Part shown: positions 8,805 to 17,980 of the stretch, one piece after another
Position numbering within the stretch: the stretch's first letter is position 1
Layout: every line of letters starts with the position of its first letter
NCBI GenBank assembly: GCA_963779325.1
Contig: CAVZXS010000002.1
Span: 496,001-560,000, forward strand
DNA length: 64,000 nucleotides
Direction: 5' to 3'
Origin: CAVZXS01 sp963779325
GTDB taxonomy: Bacteria; Bacteroidota; Bacteroidia; Chitinophagales; Chitinophagaceae
Translations under genes and position numbers: made by a program
Notes under the pieces: model-generated
What the model was told of the DNA's origin: nothing
Databases searched by the model: none
Seen by the model: the letters and a program-made list of their open reading frames with translations, nothing else

Positions 8805-9395
8805 TAAAGCAGTAATTTTTTTTATTGATTCCTATCGGTATAATTATTTTTATCTGTAAGAATATCTTTCTGCTAATTTACATGCAGCTACTGCAAAAGC
8901 CGAAGTAGAAAATTACCCTGACGGTTTTTTTATGCAGCCTTACCCCGCCATAAAATAAAATACTCTTTTTACTGCCGGTATATAATACCGCTTATAATCA
9001 TTATATAGTCCAAAGTTTCATTCATGGCGGCATTATACGTTTCATCAGGTTTGGAGAGATTTTATCGGACTATTTACTATTTAAAATTGGTATAACAATC
9101 AAAAGCCCTGTATGAGCAGGGTAAGGAGCTTATAATAATCTGCCAATTTCCGTGAAGCTGTTCTAAAAATAGAATTTAATTTAACCACTACAGCTGTTGG
9201 CGGCTCCTATAAATCGGAGAACAGCGGCGGCCCTCGATCGGTTGGCTTACTCACCAACTATGATCTGCAGTAAAGAAGTTTACAGAATTATTTTTTAAAA
9301 AATTTCTTAGTAAAAAGAACAACGATTTTCGCGACAGGTGAAATTAAAAACACTTGTTTGATGCAATCATATCCTTTTTAAATGCAACGCCTTTA
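8805..9395. other. Gene-free stretch between the synthase and kinase genes
   Basis: About 590 bases without a credible gene lie between convergent ends. A small hairpin GCCCTG/CAGGG occurs near 9104-9121, and ATAGTCC near 9006 is inverted as GGACTAT near 9068. No strong terminator with a T run is seen after the stop at 8804 apart from T8 near 8816. Confidence 0.4.
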
Positions 9396-11147
9396 TTAAC
9401 TTAATTTAGTAACGCCGGCAGGAACGGCGGCATACTTGGATATTTTTTTGAACAGGTCGAGGGGATTGAACGGCTTATGCAGGTAGTCATCAAAGCCTTT
9501 GCTTTTTAAGTCCATCGCCATACCGTCGTACAATGCGGCGGTAAATGCTATGACAGGAGTAAAGCCGCCTTGTTTCCTTATTTCTTTTATGGCGGTATAG
9601 CCGTCCATTTCGGGCATTTCCAAATCCATTAAGACGAGGTCATACTCTGATTTCTTATACTGCTCCAATGCCTGCGCGCCGTTTACAGAAGCTGTAAACT
9701 GCACATTCCATTTCTTTAAAAAAGTGAGCAGCACCATCATATTTATTTTGTTATCTTCCGCTACAAGTATTTTTAAACCGTTGAGGTCTTTGGTATTCAC
9801 CGGTTCAGTTTCTTTAATATCTATGGTTTTATTAATTTCTACATTTATGTCAAACCAAAAAGTGCTTCCTTTTTTATACTCGCTTTCTACTTTTAATGTT
9901 GAATCAAATAAGCCCACCAGCTGTTTGCTGATGGATAAACCCAAGCCGGTGCCGCCAAAATTTCTTGTAGTGCTTTTATCAGCCTGCTCAAAACTTTCAA
10001 ATATTTTACTGAGCTGATCGGTTTTTATACCTATACCGGTATCTTTTACGGTAAACCTGACCGCCATATTTTTATCGTCGGTATTCAGCAAATCCGCTTT
10101 TAGCGTAACCGTACCGTTTTTGGTAAACTTAAAAGCGTTGGACAGGAGATTGAATAATATCTGTTTCAATCTCAAGTCATCGCTTATTATTTCTTTATCC
10201 AGCGCGGGGTCTATTTCAAAATCAAAAACCACGTTTTCATGTGTGTTTTGTGTAAGATAGACCCTGCAAAGTTTTGTGACGGTATGTTTTAAATTAAATA
10301 TGTTCCTGTCTAAATTTATCTTGCCTTCATTTATTTTACTGAAATCGAGTATGTGGTTTATCAGGTGCAGCATGTGGTCGGATGTATGCTGCAATACATC
10401 ATAATATTTTTTTTGAGACGGGGTAGCCGTTTCGTGCATTAAAAGATTGGTAGTGCCGATTATGCCGTTTAGGGGCGTACGCAACTCATGGCTCATATTA
10501 CTTAAAAAATCAGCCTTTGCCTTATTGACGGTTTCAAGACCCTGCATGGCTTTTATCAATTTCTTTTCGGTACGCATGTGCATATTTATAACTATACACA
10601 TGTATACCCCGCCCATTAATAATGTAAAGCCGTAAATGGACATTTGCAGTATGTACACGACATTATCAGAAAAAGCAGAATTGAAAAAAAGATATCTTGG
10701 CGCAAAGAAACAGGCGGCGGCGGCAACAAAAGTAAAAATAATATTGGGAAGAAAGGCCCTGAACTGCTTTTTTACATCATAGATAATTTCATACGAAATA
10801 AAAAGCATGAAGAAAAAGTTAGTAACGCAATACCCTAAATTGGTAGAATTATAGATGAGGAAAACACCAAGAGTATATACATAGAAAGAAATCGACTTGG
10901 CAACGACATATTTCTTTTTGTAGTTTGCAAAGACCACTAAAAATACTCCCACTAATAAAAAGCCGCAGATACCCCATAGAAAATTGAGTCCCCGGTATAA
11001 TCCAAAAATAAAATAATAGGCGGCAAGGGGGGCGGGCAGCAGGCTTAAAATATTGGTTAACGCTACTTTTTTCGCATCTTCAATATTTAAACCTTCAGCG
11101 ACTCCAAGGTTGGCTATATTATAGGATATTTGTAAAACTCTTCTCAT
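9396..11147 (-). CDS. Hybrid sensor histidine kinase with six-helix membrane domain (CqsS-like architecture)
   Basis: The protein has 583 residues. Residues about 35-190 form roughly six hydrophobic segments with short loops and no large periplasmic domain. Then come a short coil, the HisKA domain with phospho-acceptor His220 (SNMSHELRTPLNG), the HATPase domain (N box LLSNAFKFT about 335-342, VKDTGIGI 367-374, GGTGLGLSI 398-406) and a receiver with Asp508 (LVLMDLEMPEMDG) and Lys558 (HKPF). Vibrio CqsS, the receptor for the CqsA product, has this order: six-helix ligand-binding membrane domain, kinase, receiver. Being adjacent and convergent to the CqsA-like gene supports a sensor role for that signal. 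Membrane-domain similarity to CqsS itself was not tested. No HPt protein or LuxO-like regulator is nearby. Confidence 0.85.
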   Translation of the reverse strand: MRRVLQISYNIANLGVAEGLNIEDAKKVALTNILSLLPAPLAAYYFIFGLYRGLNFLWGICGFLLVGVFLVVFANYKKKYVVAKSISFYVYTLGVFLIYNSTNLGYCVTNFFFMLFISYEIIYDVKKQFRAFLPNIIFTFVAAAACFFAPRYLFFNSAFSDNVVYILQMSIYGFTLLMGGVYMCIVINMHMRTEKKLIKAMQGLETVNKAKADFLSNMSHELRTPLNGIIGTTNLLMHETATPSQKKYYDVLQHTSDHMLHLINHILDFSKINEGKINLDRNIFNLKHTVTKLCRVYLTQNTHENVVFDFEIDPALDKEIISDDLRLKQILFNLLSNAFKFTKNGTVTLKADLLNTDDKNMAVRFTVKDTGIGIKTDQLSKIFESFEQADKSTTRNFGGTGLGLSISKQLVGLFDSTLKVESEYKKGSTFWFDINVEINKTIDIKETEPVNTKDLNGLKILVAEDNKINMMVLLTFLKKWNVQFTASVNGAQALEQYKKSEYDLVLMDLEMPEMDGYTAIKEIRKQGGFTPVIAFTAALYDGMAMDLKSKGFDDYLHKPFNPLDLFKKISKYAAVPAGVTKLS

Positions 11148-11343
11148 TGAGGCACATTCCTTACGAAAACGAAAAAAATTGAGTTATAGTATGTGGAAAT
11201 TACCATGACGGCGCACTTAATCGGGTATTTTAGCGCATGCAGGCGTCACTTCGCATTTTTCGCAAAATTATTATTCCTTAATGCCCGCAGTAGTTTGGAG
11301 CGCATTTCGGCATATGTTTTTTTTGGGCGTGCGTACAGAACGG

Positions 11344-11372
11344 CAATCGGTTTTTTTTTCAACAACCGATTG
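11344..11372. terminator. Hairpin between the kinase and the isomerase operon
   Basis: CAATCGGTT (11344-11352) pairs exactly with AACCGATTG (11364-11372), with a T-rich loop. It lies 20 bases past the isomerase stop codon at 11392 and may end that minus-strand transcript, although the T run is in the loop rather than after the stem. The rest of 11148-11391 holds nothing clear. Confidence 0.4.
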
Positions 11373-11391
11373 TGGATAAATGCTACGGGGG

Positions 11392-12324
11392 CTATACCTT
11401 CAGCTTCTTTCTTATATAACTATAGCTGGCGGTAATACTTGCCAGCGGGTCTTTGGGCATATCATGCTCTACAAAAATATGTTGCATGCCCGCAGCCGAA
11501 GCGGCGGCAAATATTCTTTTATAATCTATAGTGCCTTCGCCAACGGGTAAAACCATTTCTCTTTTCGCATCCAAATCCTTTACATGCCACAACGGAAAAC
11601 GCCCCGGGTGTTCCTTAAATAAAGCTACCGGGTCTTTTCCTCCCTTGGTGGCCCAAGCCAAATCCAATTCCATCAGCATCTTTGTTTGAGAGAGGAAGAT
11701 TTCATAGGGAATCTGTCCTTCCACTGCTCTAAACTCCGCATCATGATTATGATAGGCAAAACCAAGCCCCGCTTTTTTACAAGCCTCATCTGTTTTATTT
11801 AATACATCAACAGAAGCTTTTACTTCATCCAATGTAGTTATGGGTGTATTGGCACATACTAAAAATTTTACACCGCCTTCCGCCGCTTCATCCACCAGGG
11901 CCTGCATATTGTCCTGCAGGTTACGCATCGGGGGTATGGTAATTGGTTTTCCGTCGGGGCCGGTTGGTAATTTTGCACCGGGCGGCAGTTTGAAAGGTGC
12001 GCCTAATACATGGTGCGATTTCCAACTCATACCCAAATCCTTTAAGAAAGCTGCGAATTCTTTTGGCTTCATGCCATAATAACCTCCTTTTTTACTAAAG
12101 GCCGATTCAATTTCTTTATACCCGACCGCTGCAATTTTTTTCAACGTACCGGGTACATCATCATCTATTGTATTAAAAAAAGTAAAGAGCTGTACCCCGA
12201 TCGCATGTTTTTTGGGATCGGTTACCATCCGATAGTTATCGGGTGAAGCAAACACTTTATTGCGCAGTAATATACTGCCAAGTAAAGCAGCTCCTGAAGT
12301 TTGTATAAATTGTTTTCTTTTCAT
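11392..12324 (-). CDS. Sugar phosphate isomerase/epimerase (xylose-isomerase-like TIM barrel), exported
   Basis: The protein has 310 residues and begins with MKRKQFIQTSGAALLGSILL, a twin-lysine/arginine-like signal sequence of the kind common in exported Bacteroidota members. The body is an AP-endonuclease-2-type TIM barrel: GVQLFTFF, GYKEIESAF, YHNHDAEF (about 190), MELDLAWAT, LWHVKDLD, GEGTIDY and IFVEHD. The histidines and acidic residues that bind the divalent metal are present. Members isomerise or epimerise sugars and keto-sugars; the substrate is unknown. It follows the esterase gene by 11 bases, so they form one operon. Confidence 0.82.
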   Translation of the reverse strand: MKRKQFIQTSGAALLGSILLRNKVFASPDNYRMVTDPKKHAIGVQLFTFFNTIDDDVPGTLKKIAAVGYKEIESAFSKKGGYYGMKPKEFAAFLKDLGMSWKSHHVLGAPFKLPPGAKLPTGPDGKPITIPPMRNLQDNMQALVDEAAEGGVKFLVCANTPITTLDEVKASVDVLNKTDEACKKAGLGFAYHNHDAEFRAVEGQIPYEIFLSQTKMLMELDLAWATKGGKDPVALFKEHPGRFPLWHVKDLDAKREMVLPVGEGTIDYKRIFAAASAAGMQHIFVEHDMPKDPLASITASYSYIRKKLKV

Positions 12325-12335
12325 GTTGCGTGTAT

Positions 12336-13958
12336 TTATTTTTTTCTTTTGTGTGCAAACATCCAGCTCAAATAATTTTTTTCAGCAAAGGCATTGTCCC
12401 AGCTGTTATGATTCACGCCGGGATATTCCGAATATTTTATTTCAGTCTTCAGCAATTTAATTCTTTCCACCATTTCTCTTGAAAGATTTACATCCACTAC
12501 CGCATCGGCGGCGCCGTGAAAAACCCAAAAAGCTGTTTTTGCAATTCGTTTATCATAATGAACCTTATCTCCGCCGCCGCAAATAGGTAGCGCCGCCGCA
12601 TACAAACTCGGGTACCTGTACACGGATTCGAATGTACCCATACCACCCATAGAAAGCCCCGTTATGTAGACTCTCGATTTATCTACACTTTCTTCACCGG
12701 ATAATTTTTTTATCAACTCATTGGCTGCTGTAAGCGGCCAGTTAGCTTCGGCGGTATAATCAAAATCTATTTTATAAGGCTGTATATTCCTGTCAATTTT
12801 AGTAGCAGCCCAAAAGGATTCTTCCGGGCATTGCGGGAATACAATGATGGCGGGATAGTTTTTTTTGTTTTCTTCCGTTAAAAAAAGTTTGGCGCCATGT
12901 ACCAATTGCATTTCATTATCCTTTCCTCTTTCGCCGGCACCGTGCAGGAAAAGTATCAACGGATACTTTTTATTTTTATCATAATTAGCCGGATACAATA
13001 TGCGATAGGGTAATGTTTTTCCTTCGCCGAAGGCAAATTCTTTTTTCTGATAAGGAGCAAAGGCAGGGTTGCTGACGGGTTTTTTCAACAAGCCCAGTAC
13101 ATTTAACCAATCGGCAAAACGTTCAATCCAATTGTCTGAGGGCAGATTTTGCGGTTTCATACCAAAGCCATGCCCTCCTTTGGAGTACAAATGCAATTCG
13201 GCATTTTTCTTCGCTGAAATCCATTTTGTATAAAGATCTGTACTGTGCGGCGCCAGCCCCAATGCATCATCGGAAGCCGCGGCAATAAAAACAGGAGGAA
13301 CATCTTCCGCCACGACGCTATACATAGCTGCCGGGAAAAAAGGATATATCGGCGCGGCAAAATCGGGACGGTTTTCTTTTGTATAATTAAACAATGCGGC
13401 TGATGTAACGGTACCGCCCGCGGAGAAACCCATAATGCCGATACGATCCGGAGCGATGCCGTATTCAGCAGCGTGTTTACGTACATAGGCAATCGCATTT
13501 CTTCCATCGGCCACACCAAGCGGAATGGCCGCTATATTTTCATTTTCAAAATCTTTATTGCCCCATTTTGCCATCATCTCGGCTACGGGATCGGTTGTTA
13601 AACTGCGGGCCAATCGGTATTTCAATACAAAACAGGTTACACCTTTTTTTACCAGCCATTTGGCTACATCATAGCCTTCATTATTAATTGACAATGCATG
13701 AAAGGCGCCGCCGGGGCAAATAACAACCGCCGTGCCGTTTGCTTTATCAGCTTCGGGAGCAAATACGGTAAGTGTAGGACGGCTTACATTGTACACCACT
13801 TTTGTTTTCCATAAATTATTATCGTTCTCGGCTTCATCCCAGTTCCAGCTTTCGGAGCCGGGAGCGGGGCCATCATATAACTGAATAATTTTTTGCTGAG
13901 CATAGCAGGCGGAGCAAAGCAGCAAAATAAAGCTGAAGAAAATAATTCTCTTTTTCAT
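12336..13958 (-). CDS. Secreted two-domain esterase (acetyl-xylan esterase-like plus depolymerase-like alpha/beta hydrolases)
   Basis: The 540-residue protein has a Sec signal (IIFFSFILLLCSACYAQQ) and two alpha/beta-hydrolase domains. Domain 1 (about 25-285) resembles BD-FAE/acetyl-xylan esterases: ICPGGAFHALS oxyanion region, nucleophile in MGFSAGG, acid in ASDDALGL and histidine in GGHGFGM. Domain 2 (about 300-540) resembles feruloyl esterase/PHB-depolymerase-like hydrolases: FLHGAGERG, nucleophile in GLSMGGMG, acid in GAADAVVDV and histidine in VNHNSWD. Both triads look complete. The fusion suggests removal of two ester substituents from plant polysaccharide. The signal sequence contains an SAC motif, so it may instead be lipidated. 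It is first in an operon with the isomerase. Confidence 0.85.
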   Translation of the reverse strand: MKKRIIFFSFILLLCSACYAQQKIIQLYDGPAPGSESWNWDEAENDNNLWKTKVVYNVSRPTLTVFAPEADKANGTAVVICPGGAFHALSINNEGYDVAKWLVKKGVTCFVLKYRLARSLTTDPVAEMMAKWGNKDFENENIAAIPLGVADGRNAIAYVRKHAAEYGIAPDRIGIMGFSAGGTVTSAALFNYTKENRPDFAAPIYPFFPAAMYSVVAEDVPPVFIAAASDDALGLAPHSTDLYTKWISAKKNAELHLYSKGGHGFGMKPQNLPSDNWIERFADWLNVLGLLKKPVSNPAFAPYQKKEFAFGEGKTLPYRILYPANYDKNKKYPLILFLHGAGERGKDNEMQLVHGAKLFLTEENKKNYPAIIVFPQCPEESFWAATKIDRNIQPYKIDFDYTAEANWPLTAANELIKKLSGEESVDKSRVYITGLSMGGMGTFESVYRYPSLYAAALPICGGGDKVHYDKRIAKTAFWVFHGAADAVVDVNLSREMVERIKLLKTEIKYSEYPGVNHNSWDNAFAEKNYLSWMFAHKRKK

Positions 13959-14071
13959 ACAGAAGCAATTTATTTCACTAAGGTATTCAAACTTATGTAA
14001 AACCTGCCATTACCAAAGCAATTACTTGTCTTTACAAGTTCCCGTATATTTGGTAATTATTATTTTGCATA

Positions 14072-15250
14072 ATGAATAAAATCATTTTTACCGAAGAGTT
14101 TTGTCAGCCCGAAAACCTTCATCCTTTTACGCTTACCAGGCAAATACAGGATATACGTATCGGTATTTTAACCATCAGGCAAAAATGGGAGATGGCCCTC
14201 GGAATGCCTTCCTTTGATAAATGGGAGGATGATTACAAAGACCTTGACCGCAGTATTCTTATTGATAAAAATATCAGTGATGATACCTTCTTTATGATTC
14301 ACGGCAATGTATTGCCCTCCGGCAAAGTAGTAAAAGCCATTAAGAAATTAAAGAACGGCGAATTTGTTTCGGTAAATGATAATGCGGGTATTGCGTTTCG
14401 ATTTACCAAGAATGAAATAAAACAACCGCATAAAATAAAAGTAACCCGGGCTGTCTCGGTAAAGGATGATGTGAAAAGCATCAGCTTTCCGCAACATGTT
14501 TTTGAACTGAATCACTATGCTGTCCGCAGCGATTTTGAATTGATTACCCGCAAAAGAAAATCGCAAACAATTTCCAAAACGAATAAAACAATAAACCCGG
14601 CGCAAATATTTATAGATAAAGGAGCCAAAGTAGAGCATAGTATTTTAAATGCATCCTCCGGCCCCATATATATTGGTAAAGATGCGGAAGTAATGGAAGG
14701 CTGTATGATACGCGGCCCCTTTGCATTGTGCGAAGGGGCTTGTCTTAAAATGGGAGCGAAAGTGTACGGCGCTACTACCATCGGCCCTTACTCCGTTGCC
14801 GGCGGCGAAATAAAAAACTCGGTGATCTTTGGCTACAGCAACAAAGCACATGACGGTTATTTGGGCGATAGTGTAATAGGCGAGTGGTGCAACCTGGGTG
14901 CGGGTACTACCAGTTCTAATTTAAAAAACAATGCCGGCGATGTACGGTTATGGACACAGGCCGGACCGGTAAGTGCGGGTATCAAATGCGGGCTGATGAT
15001 GGGCGATTACAGTCGTGCGGCTATTAATACCTCTTTTAATACGGGGTCGGTAGTGGGCGTTAGCACCAATGTGTTTGGCGCCGGGCTTACGCCGAAATAT
15101 ATCCCTAATTTCGCATGGGGCAGCGATGGTGTGGAGAGATACAGGTTTGAAAAAGCGCTTAGCGATATTCAGAGTTGGAAATCGCTTAAGGGGCATGTAA
15201 TTTCAGAAAATGAAAAGAGCATTTTAAAATATATATTTGAACACTATTAA
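14072..15250 (+). CDS. GlmU-like sugar nucleotidyltransferase (left-handed beta-helix)
   Basis: The protein of 392 residues fits the Bacteroidota GlmU-related family. The N-terminus (IIFTEEFCQPENLHPFTLTR, then DIRIGILTIRQKWE) matches the putative sugar nucleotidyltransferase domain of that family. From about 185 on, hexapeptide repeats form a left-handed beta-helix: IFIDKGAKVEHSIL, IYIGKDAEVMEGCMI, IGPYSVAGG, GYLGDSVIGEWCNLGAGT, SNLKNN. A nucleotide-sugar role (acetyl/uridylyl transfer) is expected, but the N-terminal domain is divergent from true GlmU and substrate is not certain. It is 55 bases upstream of tpiA on the same strand, probably co-transcribed. Confidence 0.83.
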   Translation: MNKIIFTEEFCQPENLHPFTLTRQIQDIRIGILTIRQKWEMALGMPSFDKWEDDYKDLDRSILIDKNISDDTFFMIHGNVLPSGKVVKAIKKLKNGEFVSVNDNAGIAFRFTKNEIKQPHKIKVTRAVSVKDDVKSISFPQHVFELNHYAVRSDFELITRKRKSQTISKTNKTINPAQIFIDKGAKVEHSILNASSGPIYIGKDAEVMEGCMIRGPFALCEGACLKMGAKVYGATTIGPYSVAGGEIKNSVIFGYSNKAHDGYLGDSVIGEWCNLGAGTTSSNLKNNAGDVRLWTQAGPVSAGIKCGLMMGDYSRAAINTSFNTGSVVGVSTNVFGAGLTPKYIPNFAWGSDGVERYRFEKALSDIQSWKSLKGHVISENEKSILKYIFEHY

Positions 15251-15305
15251 ACCTCAACCACTTCACCCTTTCTTTATGACGAGAGGGGTATAAAAAATAA
15301 AAGAT

Positions 15306-16067
15306 ATGCGTAAACAAATAGCAGCCGGCAACTGGAAAATGAATTTGACTCACCAGCAGGGTGAAATATTGTTGGATGATATTCTTCGTGCGGGAATCGA
15401 GTTGAAAAATCATCAGCAGGTAATTTTCGCAGTTCCGTTTCCTTATCTTACTATGACCAACAGCGATGTGGCCGAAGAAAAAAATTATTTTGCAGCAGCG
15501 CAAAATTGTCATCATAAAAAATCAGGCGCTTTTACGGGCGAAGTATCGGCCGAAATGCTGCACTCATTAAATATTCGTTTTTGCATAGTGGGCCATAGTG
15601 AACGCCGCGAATATTTTAACGAGACTAACGCTATACTTGCCGAAAAAGTAAATATTTGTCTTGACAGTTTTCTCAATCCTGTTTTTTGCTGCGGCGAATC
15701 GTTGACAATACGTGAGGCCGGTACGCAAAATGATTTTGTGGCTAACCAGTTACAGGAATCATTATTTCATTTACCCGCAGATAAAATAACGGAGATAGTA
15801 ATTGCTTATGAACCCATTTGGGCCATTGGTACAGGCAAAACAGCTTCTACAGCTCAAGCACAAGAAATGCATGCGCACATACGTGCAGTAATTGCGGGCA
15901 AATACGGAAAGGATATAGCCAACGAGATTTCTATTTTATACGGTGGCAGCGTAAAAGCAAATAATGCGGCGGAACTGTTTGCTTGCCCCGATGTAGACGG
16001 CGGTTTGGTTGGCGGCGCCTCATTGGTTGCGGCCGACTTTATTGAAATCATCAAGGCGTTGAAGTGA
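15306..16067 (+). CDS. tpiA: Triosephosphate isomerase
   Basis: This 253-residue protein has every signature of TpiA. AGNWKMN gives Lys11 and Asn13, IVGHSERRE gives catalytic His97, YEPIWAIGTGKTAS gives catalytic Glu169, and LYGGSVKANNA plus GLVGGASL form the phosphate-binding loops. It interconverts dihydroxyacetone phosphate and glyceraldehyde 3-phosphate in glycolysis. The length matches the family (about 250). Confidence 0.98.
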   Translation: MRKQIAAGNWKMNLTHQQGEILLDDILRAGIELKNHQQVIFAVPFPYLTMTNSDVAEEKNYFAAAQNCHHKKSGAFTGEVSAEMLHSLNIRFCIVGHSERREYFNETNAILAEKVNICLDSFLNPVFCCGESLTIREAGTQNDFVANQLQESLFHLPADKITEIVIAYEPIWAIGTGKTASTAQAQEMHAHIRAVIAGKYGKDIANEISILYGGSVKANNAAELFACPDVDGGLVGGASLVAADFIEIIKALK

Positions 16068-16251
16068 TACCAATTGCACTATCATTTTAAGCTAATGTGT
16101 GCAGGCTGAAATTGCGTGCAGAAGATTCGGGCGAAGGCATTGGTACATGCCGCCAAAGTAAAGATTGAATTAAATTACTGTAAAAGCGGTATAATCATTT
16201 ATCGAAAACAATAACTACTATATTGTTATTACCAGGAAAAATCAAATATTG

Positions 16252-16614
16252 ATGAACCTGCTAAATGTACGTGCCATTGTAAATGGTAAAGAAATATTTC
16301 CGTTACCCGTCAATAAAAAAATAATTATACAGGTACATGAAAACAATCCCAAGGTAGTTGTGACGGATGGTTATCATTTTGCAAAGCCTTTAGAATTGGT
16401 GTACCACCACCTGCACGTGTATTATTTTAAAGTGGTGTGCGCCATTGATAATTTACAATTACTGTCAGGGTTTACATTATTGGTTTTCTTATACCTGTCC
16501 GGCTTTTATTTCGGATTTTTTATATTGAAATTAGCCGGTTTCGCCCCGTTGCTGTATTTTCTTTTTATTTATTATATCAACCGGAAAGATTTTATACAAA
16601 TAACACCTGTATAG
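16252..16614 (+). CDS. Hypothetical membrane protein
   Basis: The ATG at 16252 follows an AGGAAAA ribosome-binding-like sequence, so I prefer it to the TTG one codon upstream. The 120-residue product has a soluble beta-rich N-terminal half (VRAIVNGKEIFPLP, IIIQVHENNPKVVVTDG, about 1-65) and two hydrophobic segments at about 76-93 and 95-110. It resembles the small membrane-anchored proteins of unknown function common in this phylum. I do not recognise a family. Confidence 0.55.
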   Translation: MNLLNVRAIVNGKEIFPLPVNKKIIIQVHENNPKVVVTDGYHFAKPLELVYHHLHVYYFKVVCAIDNLQLLSGFTLLVFLYLSGFYFGFFILKLAGFAPLLYFLFIYYINRKDFIQITPV

Positions 16615-16744
16615 GAAAATTCAAAATCCAAGAAACAAAATTCAAGAAAAAAAAATAAAATCCGGGAAATAAAAAAATTAAAAGTCAAAAGGTAAAAGTA
16701 AAAAATCAAAAATCCGAAACTTGGAACAGGAAACCCGGAACCAA
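16615..16744. repeat. Low-complexity degenerate AAATCC/CAAGAAA intergenic repeat
   Basis: The stretch is built from degenerate 7-11 base words (CAAAATCCAAGAAACAAAATTC, AAAAGTCAAAAGG in pieces) and separates two convergent genes. Related text occurs at 31574-31690, 40963-41093, 42225-42370 and 57478-57569. Confidence 0.6.
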
Positions 16745-17167
16745 TTACCTCCACAATACCAATATAACAGCCGCTGCAATATTACCTGTCAAATGATAAC
16801 CGCAGGTAATGGCATAAAGCGCAGCCGGCTTTCTTTCATATACATAAGTAATAGCCACCGCTGTAAAGGCGAAGCAGATGCCGGTAATCAGGCCTAATTT
16901 GATACCTGAGCTCAGGATGAACAGGTTCATTCTTGCCACTAATAATGCAAGACCGATACAGGTTACAAGCATAAGTATAAACGAAGTAATCATTAGTTGC
17001 GCCACTCCTTTGTTTTTTTCCGGATCGTTCATGTCTAATCCTGTTAAAGAAGCCCATTTAGAGCCGAACAAAACTTTTGAATACCACAAACCTCCAATCA
17101 TAAAATAAGCCACTGCGGCTGCTAATACGGCGAGCCAATTGATGTGCGAAAAAACAGAAGTGTCCAT
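16745..17167 (-). CDS. DUF1761 family membrane protein
   Basis: This 140-residue protein has four hydrophobic segments at about 12-31, 60-80, 88-106 and 115-138. It begins with INWLAVLAAAVAYFMIGGLWYS, followed by LFGSKWASLTGL, which is the pattern of the DUF1761 family. The family has no known function. It is monocistronic and convergent with the gene at 16252. Confidence 0.8.
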   Translation of the reverse strand: MDTSVFSHINWLAVLAAAVAYFMIGGLWYSKVLFGSKWASLTGLDMNDPEKNKGVAQLMITSFILMLVTCIGLALLVARMNLFILSSGIKLGLITGICFAFTAVAITYVYERKPAALYAITCGYHLTGNIAAAVILVLWR

Positions 17168-17330
17168 AAAAGTTGATTTTAGTTACAGGAAAAATAGAAT
17201 AATTTCGTTTAAAATAAAAGTATTTATTTGCACCAATGATTAAACAATTGAAACTAATTGCGAACAAACAATATCCCGGCACACATTTTTAGTGTCGTTT
17301 ATTATTCTACTTTTAATGAAATAATTATTT

Positions 17331-17903
17331 ATGAAAAAAACATTCACTATTGTTATCCTTCTTACAGCATCTGTTCTTTTGTTTTCTTGTAAATCAAAAC
17401 AAAAAGACGGACCTGCTACCGAAAAGGAGGTTGAAAATCTTTTAAAAAAATCAAAAGGATTAAATGCAGGTTCGGGCAATTATGATGTAACGACTCCTGA
17501 TGGTTGGGAAAGAATTGATACAACCGAAATGGGTATGAAATTGATTTACCTGCTGTCGCCGCAGGCAGACGCAAATGATCAGTTCAGGGAGAATATTAAT
17601 ATAGTTACTGAGAGAACGGGTGATATGTCGCTTGAAAATTATATGGCATTGTCGAAAACCAATATGAAAAAAATGCTGGCAAATTTTAATGAGGTTGAGA
17701 CATCTGATCAACCTATTTCAGGTTTGCCCGGCAGGGCTATGCATTATCAACATGAGTATAACGGCATACCGTTGGATGTAAAAGCTTATGTAGTGATTAA
17801 GAACGGAATTGCTTACCTGATTAACTGCACCGTACCGAAGGGTAAATTAGGGGATTGGATGAAGCCGATTAATACTGTTATTGAAAGTTTTCAAGTAAAC
17901 TAA
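17331..17903 (+). CDS. Lipoprotein with PsbP/DcrB-like fold (tentative)
   Basis: The product has 190 residues and a lipoprotein signal with lipobox LLFSC at Cys20. The mature protein has a flexible linker and then a domain from about 50 to 190 (TTPDGWERIDTTEMGMKLIY, LPGRAMHYQHEYNGIPLDVK, AYLINCTVPKG). The pattern of tests for gene-family resemblance is weak but recalls PsbP/DcrB-like lipoproteins, which also have a WxR...Y...VI architecture and end in a helix (IESFQV). No function can be given. A strong bidirectional terminator follows. Confidence 0.7.
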   Translation: MKKTFTIVILLTASVLLFSCKSKQKDGPATEKEVENLLKKSKGLNAGSGNYDVTTPDGWERIDTTEMGMKLIYLLSPQADANDQFRENINIVTERTGDMSLENYMALSKTNMKKMLANFNEVETSDQPISGLPGRAMHYQHEYNGIPLDVKAYVVIKNGIAYLINCTVPKGKLGDWMKPINTVIESFQVN

Positions 17904-17920
17904 AAAGGTTGACTTATAAA

Positions 17921-17953
17921 AGAAAAGCCCCTGATCTGATCGGGGGCTTTTCT
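17921..17953. terminator. Bidirectional rho-independent terminator
   Basis: AGAAAAGCCCC (17921-17931) pairs with GGGGCTTTTCT (17943-17953), flanked by A/T runs on both sides. It serves the convergent genes ending at 17903 and 17981. Confidence 0.9.
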
Positions 17954-17980
17954 TTTTGTGTCCGTTATAAGTTTTCTGTA

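Noticed and set aside
8805..9395. A Qrr-like regulatory small RNA between the CqsA-like and kinase genes
   Set aside because: Vibrio CqsS signals through Qrr RNAs, so I looked; I found only a small stem near 9104-9121 without a T-rich terminator or promoter.
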